64,000 nucleotides of DNA from Megaustenia siamemsis (GCA_032433765.1 JAVIAB010000101.1:67188640-67252639), one strand, 5' to 3'. Numbered from the stretch's first letter, positions 1 to 11,680 are shown. The notes: a model not told the origin generated them from the letters alone. Numbers and translations are program-made.

Positions 1-453
1 CATAATTAAAACCAGACAACACACTAGAACGCACAGCTTAGTCACCAATAATCTATAACATGTCATGGCGTAAAAAATAATTAGTATACATATATGTATA
101 TATATATAGTGTTTTTTTTTCAGCAACTTTACTGCATTGAAAAATGTTAATAACATAATATTGCCCTCTTTGCTCTCTCAATAAACCAGTTCTGTATATG
201 TAAGTGAACTTCAACTGCATAATGTTTCACAGTTGGCTCTTCATGAGAAAGTTGTAACTACGACATGGGTCTGCTCCTTGTCCGATGTTGGAGTATCTCA
301 GTCAAAAATAATAAAAAACAAGAAGTATATTTGTAGCTTTAATTCCGAATGGTATCAACAAACAAGTTGTCCCTGACTGTGAAGTGAGAAATGCAATGTT
401 TTGATTTCAATGTTTGTTTTTTTAGAAGTGATGTCACGTGAAGTCCCTTACGT

Positions 454-712
454 AAAGTTGAAAAAGTAAAGAGCCCTGTCACGCCATTTGGCATATAGGG
501 AATATGTTGTTAGTGAACATAATTTGACAGACCTTCGGCACATGATTTTTGTGGTAATGTGGTCGGTATTACGCCCGTGCCGCTTTACTTTCACAGAAAA
601 AATCCGGTACCCATTCAAGGTTGGATGATCCCGGAAGCTCTCGATCAGGATCGAACTCGATCTCTAGTCCTTTGTAATCCAGTTCACTAACCACTGAGTT
701 ATCGCGGCTCCC
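454..712 (-). mobile_element. tRNA-derived SINE S1, copy 1
   Basis: On the minus strand the element starts GGGAGCCGCGATAACTCAGT, with an A-box-like TAACTCAGTGG and a B-box-like GAGTTCGATCC about 35 bases on. This is the layout of a tRNA-derived Pol III promoter. The body continues with the conserved GGTACCGGATTTTTTCTG and GCACGGGCGTAATAC blocks. An imperfect 12-bp target-site duplication (10 of 12) is at 442-453 and 713-724. Four more copies occur in the window. Confidence 0.8.
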
Positions 713-724
713 ACTCCCATACGT

Positions 725-1973
725 GGATACGATAAAAAGGTGATTCAGTAAATCCAGGTGTATTTAGAGTATTAGTAAATTGTGTATGGAAATTAGATTC
801 AGATTTGAAGAATCATTGATTGACCAGCACAGTCTTCAAAGGTGTTTCTAAGATAACTCAGAATGTGTTACTTGACTGCCTAATACAGATATGTTGTGAG
901 GAGATACACTCGGTCACACTCGGAACACCCTTATTCGGTCTTTGTTCTACGGTACGTGCTTTATGAGGAACTATTAGAACTGTTGTGGCGATTCTTTATT
1001 CTAGAAAACAAAACTGCGGACAGAATAACAATAAGTTTTCTAGAACAATTAGACATAATCCTTCAAAGGGAATAGATAAAAACTTCTAGCTCAAGCATTT
1101 GATGGTACTAATGTAATGAAACGCGAAAAACGGAGTACAGGCAAACGTATAATCAATTTATAATAATGCACATTTCATTCACTGTTATGAGTATCAACTG
1201 AATCTAATAATGAGAAACGTTGCAAGTATTACACATAGGCTGGAATAGTGTATATGTAAGTTACAAATAAATTATTTTATCATCTTATATAAGTTTTCTT
1301 TCTTTGTGTGTCTGTATGTCATTGTGCACATTAAAATAATGCCTATAAAGCGATACTTCTCTTGAAATCTATACTACACTCTCTGACTAAACTTTCAGCA
1401 GAAACAGATTCTGCAGTTAAGATTCAAAATATTAAAGTCTACAATAAACGATGCAATCAACAATGGTTTAGCATTGACACTATGTATATACTCGTCTAGT
1501 TCAAGGGCTTTTCCTACTCCTCTTTGTCCTTACAATCCTTCTTCAACTTAATGACATGCTTCCTAAACAATGAGTTCGTGAAACTTATTCTACTGAATAT
1601 TTTGATTACTCTTTGTTGATCAGTTTCTGTATTTATAGTTTCCGCTTTACTGAGCATGTTGTCAATGGGTTTATACTGTTTCATTATTAATTATTCAACA
1701 TCAAAATTGTATTCATAATTTGAACTCTTAATTACGCGCCGACTATAAACGATCTTCAAGTCAGCTTGTTTCTTCAACGGTGACATAGCTCACTTCGAAT
1801 AATCAATGAGTCAGATTATCGCCAAATGTAAGCCTGAGTTCAGAGGTTGTGGAAGAAACTCATGCGATGAGATACTAAGGAGTGCTAGTTGATCGGGATA
1901 TGGCTTTGCCAAGCTATAACCAGGCGGTATTGGGAGCCAGGCAGGGCACGCAAGGAATAGTTTGACTGTGATT
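725..1973. other. no recognisable gene
   Basis: AT-rich unique sequence. Apart from the weak 15-nt exon candidate at 1183 I see no coding potential, repeat unit or transposon signature. Confidence 0.5.
1183..1197 (-). CDS. possible micro-exon, 15 nt (weak)
   Basis: The acceptor TTTCTCATTATTAGATTCAG is good. The donor GTGAATGAAATG is weak. The 15 nt reads LILIT in phase 0. If real, it would extend the micro-exon gene to near the left edge. Confidence 0.2.
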
Positions 1974-2378
1974 GTACACATAATTATAGTGAACAGAAAA
2001 TAACAAATGGAACGAGGTAATACACATAAATATATTGTACAGAAAATAACAAATGGAACGAGGTAATACACACAACTATAGTGTACAGAGAATAACAAAT
2101 GGAACGAGGCAATACACATAACTATAGTGTACAGAGAATAACAAATGGAACGAGGCAATACACATAACTATAGTGTACAGAGAATAACAAATGGAACGAG
2201 GCAATACACATAACTATAGTGTACAGAGAATAACAAATGGAACGAGGCAATACACATAACTATAGTGTACAGAGAATAACAAATGGAACGAGGCAATACA
2301 CATAACTATAGTGTACAGAAAATAACAAATGGAACGAGGCAATACACATAACTATAGTGTACAGAAAATAACAAATGA
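1974..2378. repeat. 46-bp minisatellite, about 8.8 copies
   Basis: The unit contains ACTATAGTGTACAGAGAATA followed by ACAAATGGAACGAGGC. The middle copies are nearly identical; the first two and the last are more diverged. Two ORFs on the minus strand here are only read-through of the array. Confidence 0.95.
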
Positions 2379-2504
2379 TACTGAATACAGGGGGGAGCGT
2401 TCCGTCATCGAGTTTTCCACCATAGCAAATACAATAAGATATCATCCAGTATATACCAATCTCCACATCAATACTGTCACACAGCATTCCTGAAACCATG
2501 ACTT

Positions 2505-2862
2505 TACGAGGACCGGTTAAGAAAACCGGCTTGCTGTCGAAGCTACTGAGTTAAGTGCTGTGTGCACACCGTGAGCTGTGCCTTTCAACCGTAGTGATCG
2601 TGTTTCGATTTGCCGATTGCTTACGATATATGATGATATCGTATGACGGTGAATCGATGGCCGAGTTAACTTTCTGTGCGGTTTTGCCTTATGTCATTTG
2701 ACATGTGCTGAAACTGCTATGATAGGCTCTGCAACTACTTTTCTTTGTTTTGGGGATGAGGTATTAATTCTGATGCTTCCACTGTCATGAAAAGGTTCAG
2801 TAATTATGGATTATAATTCGTTTGCAGTGATCTGCAAACCTTCTATAATTATAACCAAACCT
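2505..2862 (+). mobile_element. R1 retroposon, 5'-truncated, diverged
   Basis: Part of an unclassified dispersed repeat seen seven times in the window. The copy aligns with the 3' half of the longest copy (8256-8923), including the CTACTGAGTTAAGTGCT and TTCGTTTGCAGTGAT blocks. It ends in a decayed (CCATAA)-like tail. Confidence 0.7.
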
Positions 2863-3104
2863 GGTAGGTCAAGCTGTGGTTAAATGTCAGCAAGGTTGTT
2901 CAGTTGAGGAATTCTCAGAAGAATGGATGTGAGTTATTAAAGTGGTGTACCTCCTTTCCCTTAGTCATAACACTAAACAGGGAATGTAGACGACATAATG
3001 TCGTGGTCGTTTGTTGTAGAAGTGCATGACTACCTTTTAGAGAAGTTTTCTGAGATTGAATCAATCATTGACACAAAATGGTTGGTTTTTTAGAAGTTGG
3101 AAAT

Positions 3105-3910
3105 TTAACTGTAAGTGAAGACAACGCTATGTTCGAAATGACTGTAAACAGTTTGTCTATGGAAGATGAACTGTAGGTGAAGACATAGCTAAGTTCACAA
3201 TGACTGTAAACAGTTTGTCTATGGAAGATGAACTGTAGGTGAAGACAGCGCTATGTTCGCAATGACTGTAAACAGTTTGTCTATGGAAGATGAACTGTAG
3301 GTGAAGACAGCGCTATGTTCGCAATGACTGTAAACAGTTTGTCTATGGAAGATGAACTGTAAGTGAAGACAGCGCTATGTTCACAATGACTGTAAATAGT
3401 TTGTTTATGGAAGATGAACTGTAAGTGAAGACAGAGCTAAGTTCACAATGACTGTAAATAGTTTGTCTATGGAAGATGAACTGTAGGTGAAGACAGCGCT
3501 ATGTTCACAATGACTATTAATAGTTTGTCTATGGAAGATGAACTGTAGGTGAAGACAACGCTAAGTTCGCAATGACTGTAAATAGTTTGTTTATGGAAGA
3601 TGAACTGTAAGTGAAGACAGAGCTAAGTTCGCAATGACTGTAAATAGTTTGTCTATGGAAGATGAACTGTAGGTGAAGACAGCGCTAAGTTCGCAATGAC
3701 TGTAAATAGCTCGTCTATGGAAGATGAACTGTAAGTGAAGACAGCGCTAAGTTCACAATGACTGTAAATAGTTTGTCTATGGAAGATGAACTGTAGGTGA
3801 AGACAGCGCTGTGTTCACAATGACTGTAAATAGTTTGTCTATGGAAGATGAACTGTAAGTGAAGACAGCGCTAAGTTCGCAATGACTGTAAATAGTTCGT
3901 CTATGGAAGT
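3105..3910. repeat. 62-bp minisatellite, about 13 copies
   Basis: The unit contains GAACTGTAGGTGAAGACAGC and GTTTGTCTATGGAAGAT. Copies differ at a few fixed positions (for example GTAGGTG or GTAAGTG, AACAG or AATAG), showing sub-types spread along the array. Confidence 0.95.
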
Positions 3911-4059
3911 TATGGTTGTTATTAGCCACAGACTTGTATGCATGAGTTTCATAAGTGACTCAATGAGGATGCACAAGTAGATCCCAACTGGCTGGGCTCA
4001 ATGGCTGTGGGTAGAGTTTCTGAATGTTTTAACGTGGCACCAGTCTGCTTGTTTCGCTG

Positions 4060-4345
4060 ATATGGGATGCGGAGGATTGCTGTAACACGATGGGTGCTTA
4101 TAGGGACGGTCAAGTAAAGACCGACACAAAAACTCTAAATCCGCTACCATAAACAGAGTGCATGAATGTCAGGTAGGGGAATGGCGGACAGGGTCGTTAC
4201 TAAGGAAACCAAAGCAGGCTTGTAAACCAATACACGACCGATTCCGTTAGTCGCAGCACGTTGTGGGATTTACTTAGGCGGAGATTTGAGAACTTACGGA
4301 CATACCGAATGTGCAATGATGATGACGCGTCAACTAATATCAACT
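4060..4345 (+). mobile_element. LINE-E (RNase H class), 3' remnant
   Basis: The conceptual 3' end reads GGDLRTYGHTECAMMMTR, the same terminus as the LINE-E fragments at 12940, 37500 and 62345. Several stops are present. The upstream limit is uncertain. Confidence 0.55.
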
Positions 4346-4631
4346 ATATGTTTCAAACACGAATGCACTTCTAATTTCTTAGGACATGAAGCTCAGTCAT
4401 GTCTAAACGACAGACATTCACAATATGTATTACATGTCCTGATCTGAGTTATTGTATCCATAAAATAACTTTCTTTACACAAACTCATTCCTCAAATAAC
4501 TTCTGACTTCTGATCCATCGTACTAGTCATGCCATCAGAAACAAGAGCGCTTCATTTCTCAACTTCACACACGGTTTCTGATTCTAAATGTTTCATCACA
4601 CTCTAACATCTCCTGATCTATTCTAATATAT

Positions 4632-4772
4632 ACTACTATACACTTTGTCTATCGCTGAGTTCCCACTAATCAGAAGTCTACTGTACACTTTGTCTATCGC
4701 TGAGTTCCCACTAATCAGAAGTCTACTATACACTTTGTCTATCGCTGAGTTCCCACTAATCAGAAGTCTACA
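4632..4772. repeat. 45-bp tandem repeat, 3 copies
   Basis: Unit CACTTTGTCTATCGCTGAGT plus TCCCACTAATCAGAAGTCTAC; the copies are almost identical. Confidence 0.92.
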
Positions 4773-4798
4773 GCCTCTGTCTATGCCACCTATGTTAC

Positions 4799-4810
4799 CT
4801 CAGTGTTGAA
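4799..4810 (-). CDS. possible micro-exon, 12 nt (weak)
   Basis: The donor is GAG|GTAACATAGG and the acceptor is ...CATACATAGCAG. The 12 nt reads FNTE in phase 0. It is a multiple of three and on the right strand, but the acceptor lacks a clear pyrimidine tract. Confidence 0.18.
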
Positions 4811-5177
4811 CTGCTATGTATGTTCTGAAATCATCACAATTTAAAAGTATCCCATATGTATTTATACAACTTGTGGTTTTCTCACAGTCTTGTGATTTCT
4901 TCTTATGAACTTTTGGTGACCATTTCGTTATAGTTTGCGCAGACATATCAATACGTAATCTTCTTTCTTTTTATGCGTTTATTCTACCCATAATTGTTGA
5001 CTATTTTATACAATTGTTTGAATAACATGTAGAAAAGGTCAACCTCAAGGATTGCTTGCGACTGTCGTAACTGGTACAGTCATGATTCATTCACAATTGA
5101 TCACAAAATGATGTCCACAAGCACAAACTTATTTATCAAATTGTAGAAATGACAAACTGTCCGAAATAAATTGAACA

Positions 5178-5341
5178 ATAAAATATATAGCATCTTATTT
5201 AATTATATTGCACGATTCCTTATTCACATTCACATATATAGCATCTTATATAATTATATTGCACGATTCCTTACTCACATTCACAAATATAGCATCTTAT
5301 ATAATTATATTGCACGATTCCTTACTCACATTCACATATAT
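5178..5341. repeat. 51-bp tandem repeat, about 3.2 copies
   Basis: Unit GCATCTTATATAATTATATT followed by GCACGATTCCTTACTCACAT. It runs directly into the (ATC)n tail of the neighbouring LINE-A. Because 51 is a multiple of three, it gives a small spurious plus ORF. Confidence 0.92.
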
Positions 5342-6659
5342 CATCATCATCATCATCATCATCGTGTGCCCTCTCCGCAACGAAGGTTGTCTACCATGGA
5401 TCGCCATTCTACTCTGTTTCTTGCTTTGTTGGTGCAGGCTGACATAGATTGACTTGTCTATCTTTTGATGTTACTCGTCCATGTTAGTCTTGGTCTGCCT
5501 CTGCCTCTTTTGCCTGGTATTTTTCCTTCCAATATTACTTTTAGTAGGCTGTTGTGTCTTTTAACATGCCCCAAAAATTTAATTTGTCTTGTCTTAATTG
5601 TGTTCAGCAGTTCTCTTTTTATTTTCAGTTTTTTTAAAACTTCATCGTTTGTTATCTTTTGTTTCCATCCAATTCTACCTATTCTTCTATAAATCCACAT
5701 TTCAAAGGCTTCAATTTTCGGTTCTGTTTTCTTGTCCAATGTCCGTGTTTCTGCACCATACAGGAATATTGAGAAGATGTAACATTTTGCCATTCTTAGT
5801 TTCAGCCCTGTTGATATTTGTTTTTTTATGTTAGTATAGTTTTCATGGCATTAAAATTACTTTTTGCCATACCTATTCTTTTGTTTATTTCAGTTTTGCA
5901 TTTTCCATCATTGGTTATAGTATGTCCCAGGTAGTTGTAACTCTGGACTGTCTTCAGATGTGTTCCCTCAACTGTGATATTTAATTGTAGGTCTTGAGAA
6001 TTTTCTATTTTTATGATCATAGTTTTAGTCTTTTTGATATTCATTTCTAGTCCATATTTTTTGCTTGTTGTGTTTATCACATTAAGCAATTGTTGTAGGT
6101 CTATATGATTTTCTGCTAGTAGAACAGTATCATCAGCATATCTCAGGTTATTGATTATCTTTCCATTAATGTTTAGACCTGGTGTCTCTGAGATGTTTTT
6201 AGAGATTTGCTCAGTGTATAAAATTGAACAAGCTTGGTGATAGGATGCATCCTTGTCTTACTCCTCTTTTTATGTCCATGGGTGTAGAGTTCTCCTTGTT
6301 ATATCTTAATATTGCTGTTTGCTCCCAGTACAAATTACATATTAGTCGTATGTCTGCGTCGTCTAGATTTATATCCTTTTGGCAGTCTATAAGTTGGTTA
6401 TGGTGTATTCTATCGAAAGCTTTGGTGTAGTCTATAAAGCGTGCATATATTGTTTACTTCTGTGTACTTTTCAATCAATGTTCTCATGCTGAATATGATT
6501 TCTTTTGTCCCACTGTTTTTCTTGAATCCAAATTGTTGCTCCTCTAATTCAGTATTGATTTTATTCTGAATCCTTCCCTGTATAACTTTTAGTAAAATTT
6601 GTGTTACCTGGCTCATTAGGCTTATTGTTCTGAAGTCACTGCATTCAACTGCACCATTC
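5342..6659 (-). mobile_element. RTE-like LINE-A, 5'-truncated, 1.3 kb
   Basis: Minus-strand reverse transcriptase C-terminal part in broken frames. It runs from FRTISLMSQVTQILLKVIQG near 6620, through YADD, to KTVQSYNYLGHTITNDGKCK, the IEAFEMWIYRRIGRIGWKQK block and GKIPGKRGRGRPRLTW near 5500. It ends in a (GAT)n tail (plus-strand ATC at 5341-5364). A 9-bp target-site duplication, CACATATAT, is at 5333-5341 and 6660-6668. Frames shift near 6090 and 5800, so it is dead. Confidence 0.88.
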
Positions 6660-6686
6660 CACATATATACAAGTTATATTACTTAC

Positions 6687-6716
6687 AATGCCTTGATTTT
6701 GAATAGTATCTACAAT
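6687..6716 (-). CDS. candidate micro-exon, 30 nt
   Basis: The acceptor TTTAATGACTTTCCAG and the donor ATT|GTAAGTAATATAAC enclose 30 nt reading IVDTIQNQGI in phase 0; phase 2 has TAG. The donor resembles that of the 13690 exon (GTAAGTAAC). The right target-site duplication of LINE-A (6660-6668) ends 12 bases beyond the donor, so the LINE inserted almost against this exon. Confidence 0.55.
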
Positions 6717-7009
6717 CTGGAAAGTCATTAAAATTTAGCTTTGAATTAGTGCATTTATACGTTCATCTTTATCTCGTTATTAACTTCATCTGATATGTAC
6801 ACATATGCACAAAAGCGTGTCACATGACCCTCGGCTATAAGCCGCCACTACTCTAGAGCGCATATAATAATCATTTCCAAGAAGATGCAACAGAACGTAG
6901 AATAGTGTCTCATTAAACAGCCTTGTCAAACCGCCGAATTGACCATTGCTGTTGCCTTAATTATTTTCCTTTTTCTATCATTTTAATACTCCACAAATAT
7001 TCCACAAAA

Positions 7010-7575
7010 AGCAGGTTTTCATGTTCTAAATACAGATTTGTTTGTCTTAAATGGGAATTTACATGTTCTAAATGCGGGTTTCCATGTTCTAAATGGAGGT
7101 TTCCATGTCTTAAATTGGAGTTTCCATGTTCTAAATGCGGATTGCCATGATCTAAATGCAGGTTTGTATGTTCTAAATGCTGGTTTTTATGATCTAAATG
7201 CAGGTTTACATGTCCTAAATACAGGTTTACATGTTCTAAAACTCAACAATATCCAGAGAAAGCATGAACGACAACCCTCTGTTATAAATTCAGGTTTCCA
7301 TGTTTTAAATGTGAGTTTCCATCAGGTATATATGTTCTAAATGCACATTTTCATGTTTTAAATGCAGATTTTCATGATCTAAATGCAGGGTTACATGTTA
7401 TAAATGCTGGTTTACATGTTCTAAATGCTTTTTTTTGCACATTCTAGAAGCAGGTTTACTGGCCTTAAATACTGATGTGCATGTTCTAAATGCAGGTTTA
7501 CATGCTCTAAATGCAGGTTTACATGCTCTAAATGCAGGTTTACATGTCCTAAATACAGGTTTACATGTTCTAAAA
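7010..7575. repeat. 21-bp minisatellite with a longer duplication
   Basis: The unit TTCTAAATGCAGGTTTACATG repeats irregularly. Because 21 is a multiple of three, it creates repetitive plus ORFs (HVLNAGL). A non-repeat segment beginning ACTCAACAATATCCAG occurs at about 7241 and again at about 7573, so a block of roughly 330 bp including part of the array has been duplicated. Confidence 0.9.
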
Positions 7576-7887
7576 CTCAACAATATCCAGGGAAAGCATG
7601 AACGACAACCCTCTCCACCGGTCACTTATGGCTCACACTTTATCATGACAGGGGGGTAGGGGTGTGGCTTGAGGGCGCGAAACCTGACTTTATCCTCGGG
7701 CGCTGAAATTCCTAGCTACGCCTCTGGTCAAACTCTAAACGTTGTTCTGACTCTTCTTGTAGGGTTGCCTCATAAATTGTTGATACCGTGAACTATATTT
7801 GGTCCGGAAATCATTATTATTATACAAGTTGTTTAATATTGCATCTTGATCAACACATATTTTAATGTTTCTCGGTCCACAGTTACT

Positions 7888-8255
7888 GAACTTGCAACGT
7901 TTACACTGATTGCTGGTTGGGTGTTGCTTATACACCCTTCTACTTGCAACTTTTACACTGATTATTGGCTGGGTGTTGCTTATACACCCTCCTACTTGCA
8001 ACGTTTACACTGATTGCTGGCTGGGTGTTGCTTATACACCCTCCTACTTGCAACTTTTACACTGATTGCTGGCTGGGTGTTGCTTATACACCCTCCTACT
8101 TGCAACGTTTACGCTGATTGCTTGCTGGGTGTTGCTTATACACCCTCCTACTTGCAACGTTTACATTGATTGCTGACTGGGTGTTACTTATACACCCTCC
8201 TACTTGCAAAGTTTACACTGATTGCTGGCTGGGTGTTACTTATAGTTTATGGTTT
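7888..8255. repeat. 52-bp minisatellite, left part (7 copies)
   Basis: The unit contains GCAACGTTTACACTGATTGC, TGGCTGGGTGTTGCTTATAC and ACCCTCCTACTT. It is interrupted by R1 at 8256 and resumes at 8924. Confidence 0.95.
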
Positions 8256-8923
8256 ATGGTTATGGAAGGCCCCGGTATCACTGCAAGCGAATTAAAATAA
8301 ATAATTGCTCAACCGCCCGTGCCAGTGGAATCATCCGAATTACTAACTCATCTCCCAAACAAAGAAAGGTAGCTGTAGTCCCCATCATAGCAGTCTCAGC
8401 ACACGCCAAAAGACATAAGGCGAAACCGCACTGAAGTTAACACAGCCAACTGTTCCCTGTCATACGATATCAGCATTCATCGTAAGCAATTGGAATATCG
8501 GAACATGATCAAAACGGATGAAAGACACAGCTCACGGTGTGCACAGAGCACCTAACTCAGTAGCTCCTGCAACAAGCCGGACGTGGAATATGAGGAAACT
8601 GCAACAAGGAACACTTTTCAGACGTAGCCTTCGCTGGTTCCTGTCGTCTATCCACCACATTGCCCGGAAGATCACGTCCTCCTGAAAATGATGATTGTCA
8701 TAGTATTTAAATGTATGGTGCTTGGTGATGTTAGGACATCGTGTTTGACTCCAACACCGAACATACAAAACACAGTTCGTCGTCAGATTATCCCCGTTGC
8801 ACACCAAAAAAACAGATCGCAAGATTAGCGCATGATCGGTCTTGGGACACACGATGAAACAATATGATGACGTAGCACGCACAATATGGCCGCGCCCATG
8901 TATTCATGATTCCTCTAGTAATT
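8256..8923 (-). mobile_element. R1 retroposon, longest copy, inside the 52-bp array
   Basis: About 670 bp of unique sequence splitting a 52-bp minisatellite. On the minus strand it ends GGCCTTCCATAACCATAAAC, a short-repeat tail. Flanks (TACTTATA on the left, TAATTATA on the right) look like an 8-bp target-site duplication with one mismatch. No convincing protein is encoded: the longest minus ORF, 8532-8882, is not conserved as a frame in other copies. It could be a non-autonomous retroposon or the 3' end of an unrecognised LINE. Confidence 0.75.
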
Positions 8924-9668
8924 ATACACCCTCCTATTTGCAACGTTTACACTGATTGTTGACTGGGTGTTACTTATACACCCTCCTACTTGCAACGTTT
9001 ACACTGATTGCTGGCTGGGTGTTACTTATACACCCTCCTACTTGCAACGTTTACACTGATTGTTGACTGGGTGTTACTTATACACCCTCCTACTTTCAAA
9101 GTTTACACTGATTGCTGGCTGGGTGTTACTTATACACCCTCCAACTTGCAACGTTTACACTGATTGCTGGCTGGGTGTAACTTATACATCCTCCTACTTG
9201 CAACTTTTACACTGATTGCTGGCTGGGTGCTGCTTATACACCCTCCTACTTGCAACGTTTACACTGATTGCTGGCTGGGTGCTACTTATACGCCCTCCTA
9301 CTTGCAACGTTTACGCTGATTGCTTGCTGGGTGTTGCTTATACACCCTCCTACTTGCAACGTTTACACTGATTGCTGGCTGGGTGCTGCTTATACACTCT
9401 CCTACTTGCAACGTTTACACTGATTGCTGGCTGGGTGTTACTTATACACCCTCCTACTTGCAACTTTTACACTGATTGCTGGCTGGGTGCTGCTTATACA
9501 CCCTCCTACTTGCAACGTTTACACTGATTGCTGGCTGGGTGCTACTTATACACCCTCCTACTTGCAACGTTTACACTGATTGCTGACTGGGTGTTACTTA
9601 TACACCCTCCTACTTGCAACGTTTACATTGATTGCTGGCTGGGTGCTGCTTATACACCCTCCTACTTG
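8924..9668. repeat. 52-bp minisatellite, right part (about 14 copies)
   Basis: Same unit as at 7888. Variants GTTAC, GCTGC and GCTAC alternate along the array. The last unit breaks off at TACTTGCTTCG. Confidence 0.95.
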
Positions 9669-9894
9669 CTTCGAATAAGTCATTTGTTTGAAATAAAGCG
9701 TCTTCTCTAGCCTTCATTATGTCAAGGGGATTGCGTCTGTGTAAGTAGCTATCCCCAGTGTAGACCTTATTAGCCAGAGAAATGTATGGGTGTTTCCATA
9801 AATAATGACATTAATAATATATGCTGTATATATCGCTCTGTGTCTGCATTCTGTAATGTATGCATCTATATATTAGTGTTCACATGTGGCTACT

Positions 9895-10345
9895 TCACCA
9901 ACTTAACAGGCCTGCAACGCGCTAAGACCCTAATAATCATGTCAATGTACCAAACCCAACGGTTAAGAAGGCTGGGCAACCGCCAGCGAATGGAAGAAAA
10001 TCGGATTCCTAAGCAAATACTATATGGCGAACTAATACATGGGAAAAGATAAATCGGTAGACCTAAACTACAATGCAGATATATTTATAAATAATCCCTG
10101 AGTAACTTCTCTCAGATATATTTATAAATCATCTCTGAGTAACTTCTCTCAGATATATTTATAAATCATCTCTGAGTAACTTCTCCATCTGCGAAAACGA
10201 CTAGGAACATCTGGTAAGAGAGCGTACACAATGGAGAGCCTTAATAACTGGGGATCAGTGGGCCTGACTTGTTCATTCTGTGGCCGAGTGTGTTTGTCAA
10301 ACATTGGTAGAGTCAGCCCCGAGAGAAGCTGTTCGACAAAAACAA
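9895..10345 (+). mobile_element. LINE-I 3' remnant with C2H2-like end
   Basis: Plus-strand conceptual products RIPKQILYGELIHGKR then IGRPK (the GKR..GRP block of LINE C-termini), and, after a small tandem array, LTCSFCGRVCLSNIGRVSPE, a Cys-x2-Cys finger end typical of one LINE group. Another remnant at 24090 retains the His. Frames are broken. Confidence 0.6.
10076..10185. repeat. 37-bp tandem repeat, 3 copies, inside LINE-I
   Basis: Unit AGATATATTTATAAATCATC plus TCTGAGTAACTTCTCTC. It interrupts the LINE-I coding remnant between the GRP block and the finger end. Confidence 0.9.
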
Positions 10346-10347
10346 AA

Positions 10348-10775
10348 CCTACAAACATTCACAGTAGCCTCCACCAACCCGTCGACGAACGGGCCATATC
10401 ATCATATCACATAAGGCTACTGACAACCCGTCCACGAACGAGCCATATCATCATATCACATAAGGCTACTGACGACCCCTCGACGAACGAGCCATATCAT
10501 CATATCACATAAGGCTACTGACCACCCGTCGACGAACGGGCCATATCATCATATCACATAAGGCTACTGACGACCCGTCGACGAACGGGCCATATCATCA
10601 TATCACATAAGGCTACTGACAACCCGTCGACGAACGGGCCATATCATCATATCACATAAGGCTACTGACAACCCGTCGACGAACGGGCCATATCATCATA
10701 TCACATAAGGCTACTGACAACCCGTCGACGAACGGGCCATATCATCATATCACATAAGGCTACTGACGACCCTTC
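10348..10775. repeat. 49-bp minisatellite, about 8.7 copies, with inner dyad
   Basis: Unit CATATCATCATATCACATAA, GGCTACTGACGACCCGTCGA, CGAACGGGC. The CCCGT...ACGGG part can pair with itself and contains GTCGAC. The first two copies are more diverged. It starts at the end of LINE-I. Confidence 0.95.
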
Positions 10776-11266
10776 TTAATATTTTTTCTTCTTACACCTG
10801 GTCGTGTAGGTCTACACACCGCTTCTTGTGTTTTATTTAATATAAGGACTCATAGACAATTTTCTTCAGCTAAACGAACTCGCTAGTTTGTCTGTTTTCA
10901 AAGTCCAAGATTGGTTAATAACTCTAGTACACTCTGTTATTTTCCCTTTCCATTGCCCCGATTTTGTTTCGAAGACACATAGTGGCCGATTATTACGGGA
11001 TATGTAGCAGGTTACATGCTTTTATAAAGAGTGTATCACTTGTTGCGAATCCTGGTATTTTCTCCTAACTGTAACAACAATGAAGATATTGCGTCAACAT
11101 TTGCACAGGATTGCGTTCGTTGTTCTGAGGAATTAATAATTGTCACTAGTGTGTGGTTTAGGACTCCTAATTGTTGCGACTATCAAACTAGCGGGCCGGT
11201 GGGCACATTCATGGTGCCTCTGTAATTTGACGACGGGGCTTACACAATACAGTTGTTGTTCGTGAT
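10776..11266. other. no recognisable gene
   Basis: Unique sequence between the 49-bp array and the R1 copy. The small plus ORF at 11031-11225 has no recognisable features. Confidence 0.5.
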
Positions 11267-11279
11267 TGGTAGTGTATAT

Positions 11280-11559
11280 TGTTATTGTTATTGGCTATGG
11301 AAGGCCTCGGTCTCACAGCAAACGAATTAAATCCATAATTGCTCAACCGCCCGTGCCAGTGGAATCATCCGAATTACTAATTCATCTCCCAAACAAAGAA
11401 AGGTAACTGTAGTCCCCATCGTAGCAGTCTCAGCACACGCCAAAAGACATAAGGCGAAACCGCGCAGAAAGTGAACACAGCCAACTGTTCCCCGTCATAC
11501 GATATCATCATTCATCGTAAACAAGCGGGATATCGAAGCAGGATCAAAACGGATGAGAC
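11280..11559 (-). mobile_element. R1 retroposon, 5'-truncated
   Basis: 3' part of R1. A perfect 13-bp target-site duplication, TGGTAGTGTATAT, flanks it at 11267-11279 and 11560-11572. The tail is a variant (CAATAA)n on the minus strand. Truncation plus target-site duplication plus short-repeat tail indicate target-primed reverse transcription, so R1 is a retroposon and not a DNA transposon. Confidence 0.85.
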
Positions 11560-11572
11560 TGGTAGTGTATAT

Positions 11573-11680
11573 ATACATATACATATAAATATACATATAA
11601 ATATACATATAAATATACATATAAATATACAGTGTATATATACATATACACTGGTAGTGTATATATACATATACATATAA
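11573..11680. repeat. AT-rich TACATATAAATA array
   Basis: Roughly 12-bp ATACATATAAAT units, interspersed with the target-site sequence TGGTAGTGTATAT, which occurs again at about 11652 and 11722. Confidence 0.85.

Noticed and set aside
651..712. tRNA gene
   Set aside because: The boxes belong to SINE S1 (also at 28.8, 30.5, 39.6 and 51.0 kb). No cloverleaf with matching acceptor stem can be drawn.
8532..8882. 116-residue minus ORF as a gene
   Set aside because: It lies within R1, and the frame is not kept in the other R1 copies.
10348..10775. CRISPR-like array of regularly spaced repeats
   Set aside because: The whole 49-bp unit repeats, with no unique spacers, and the genome is eukaryotic.
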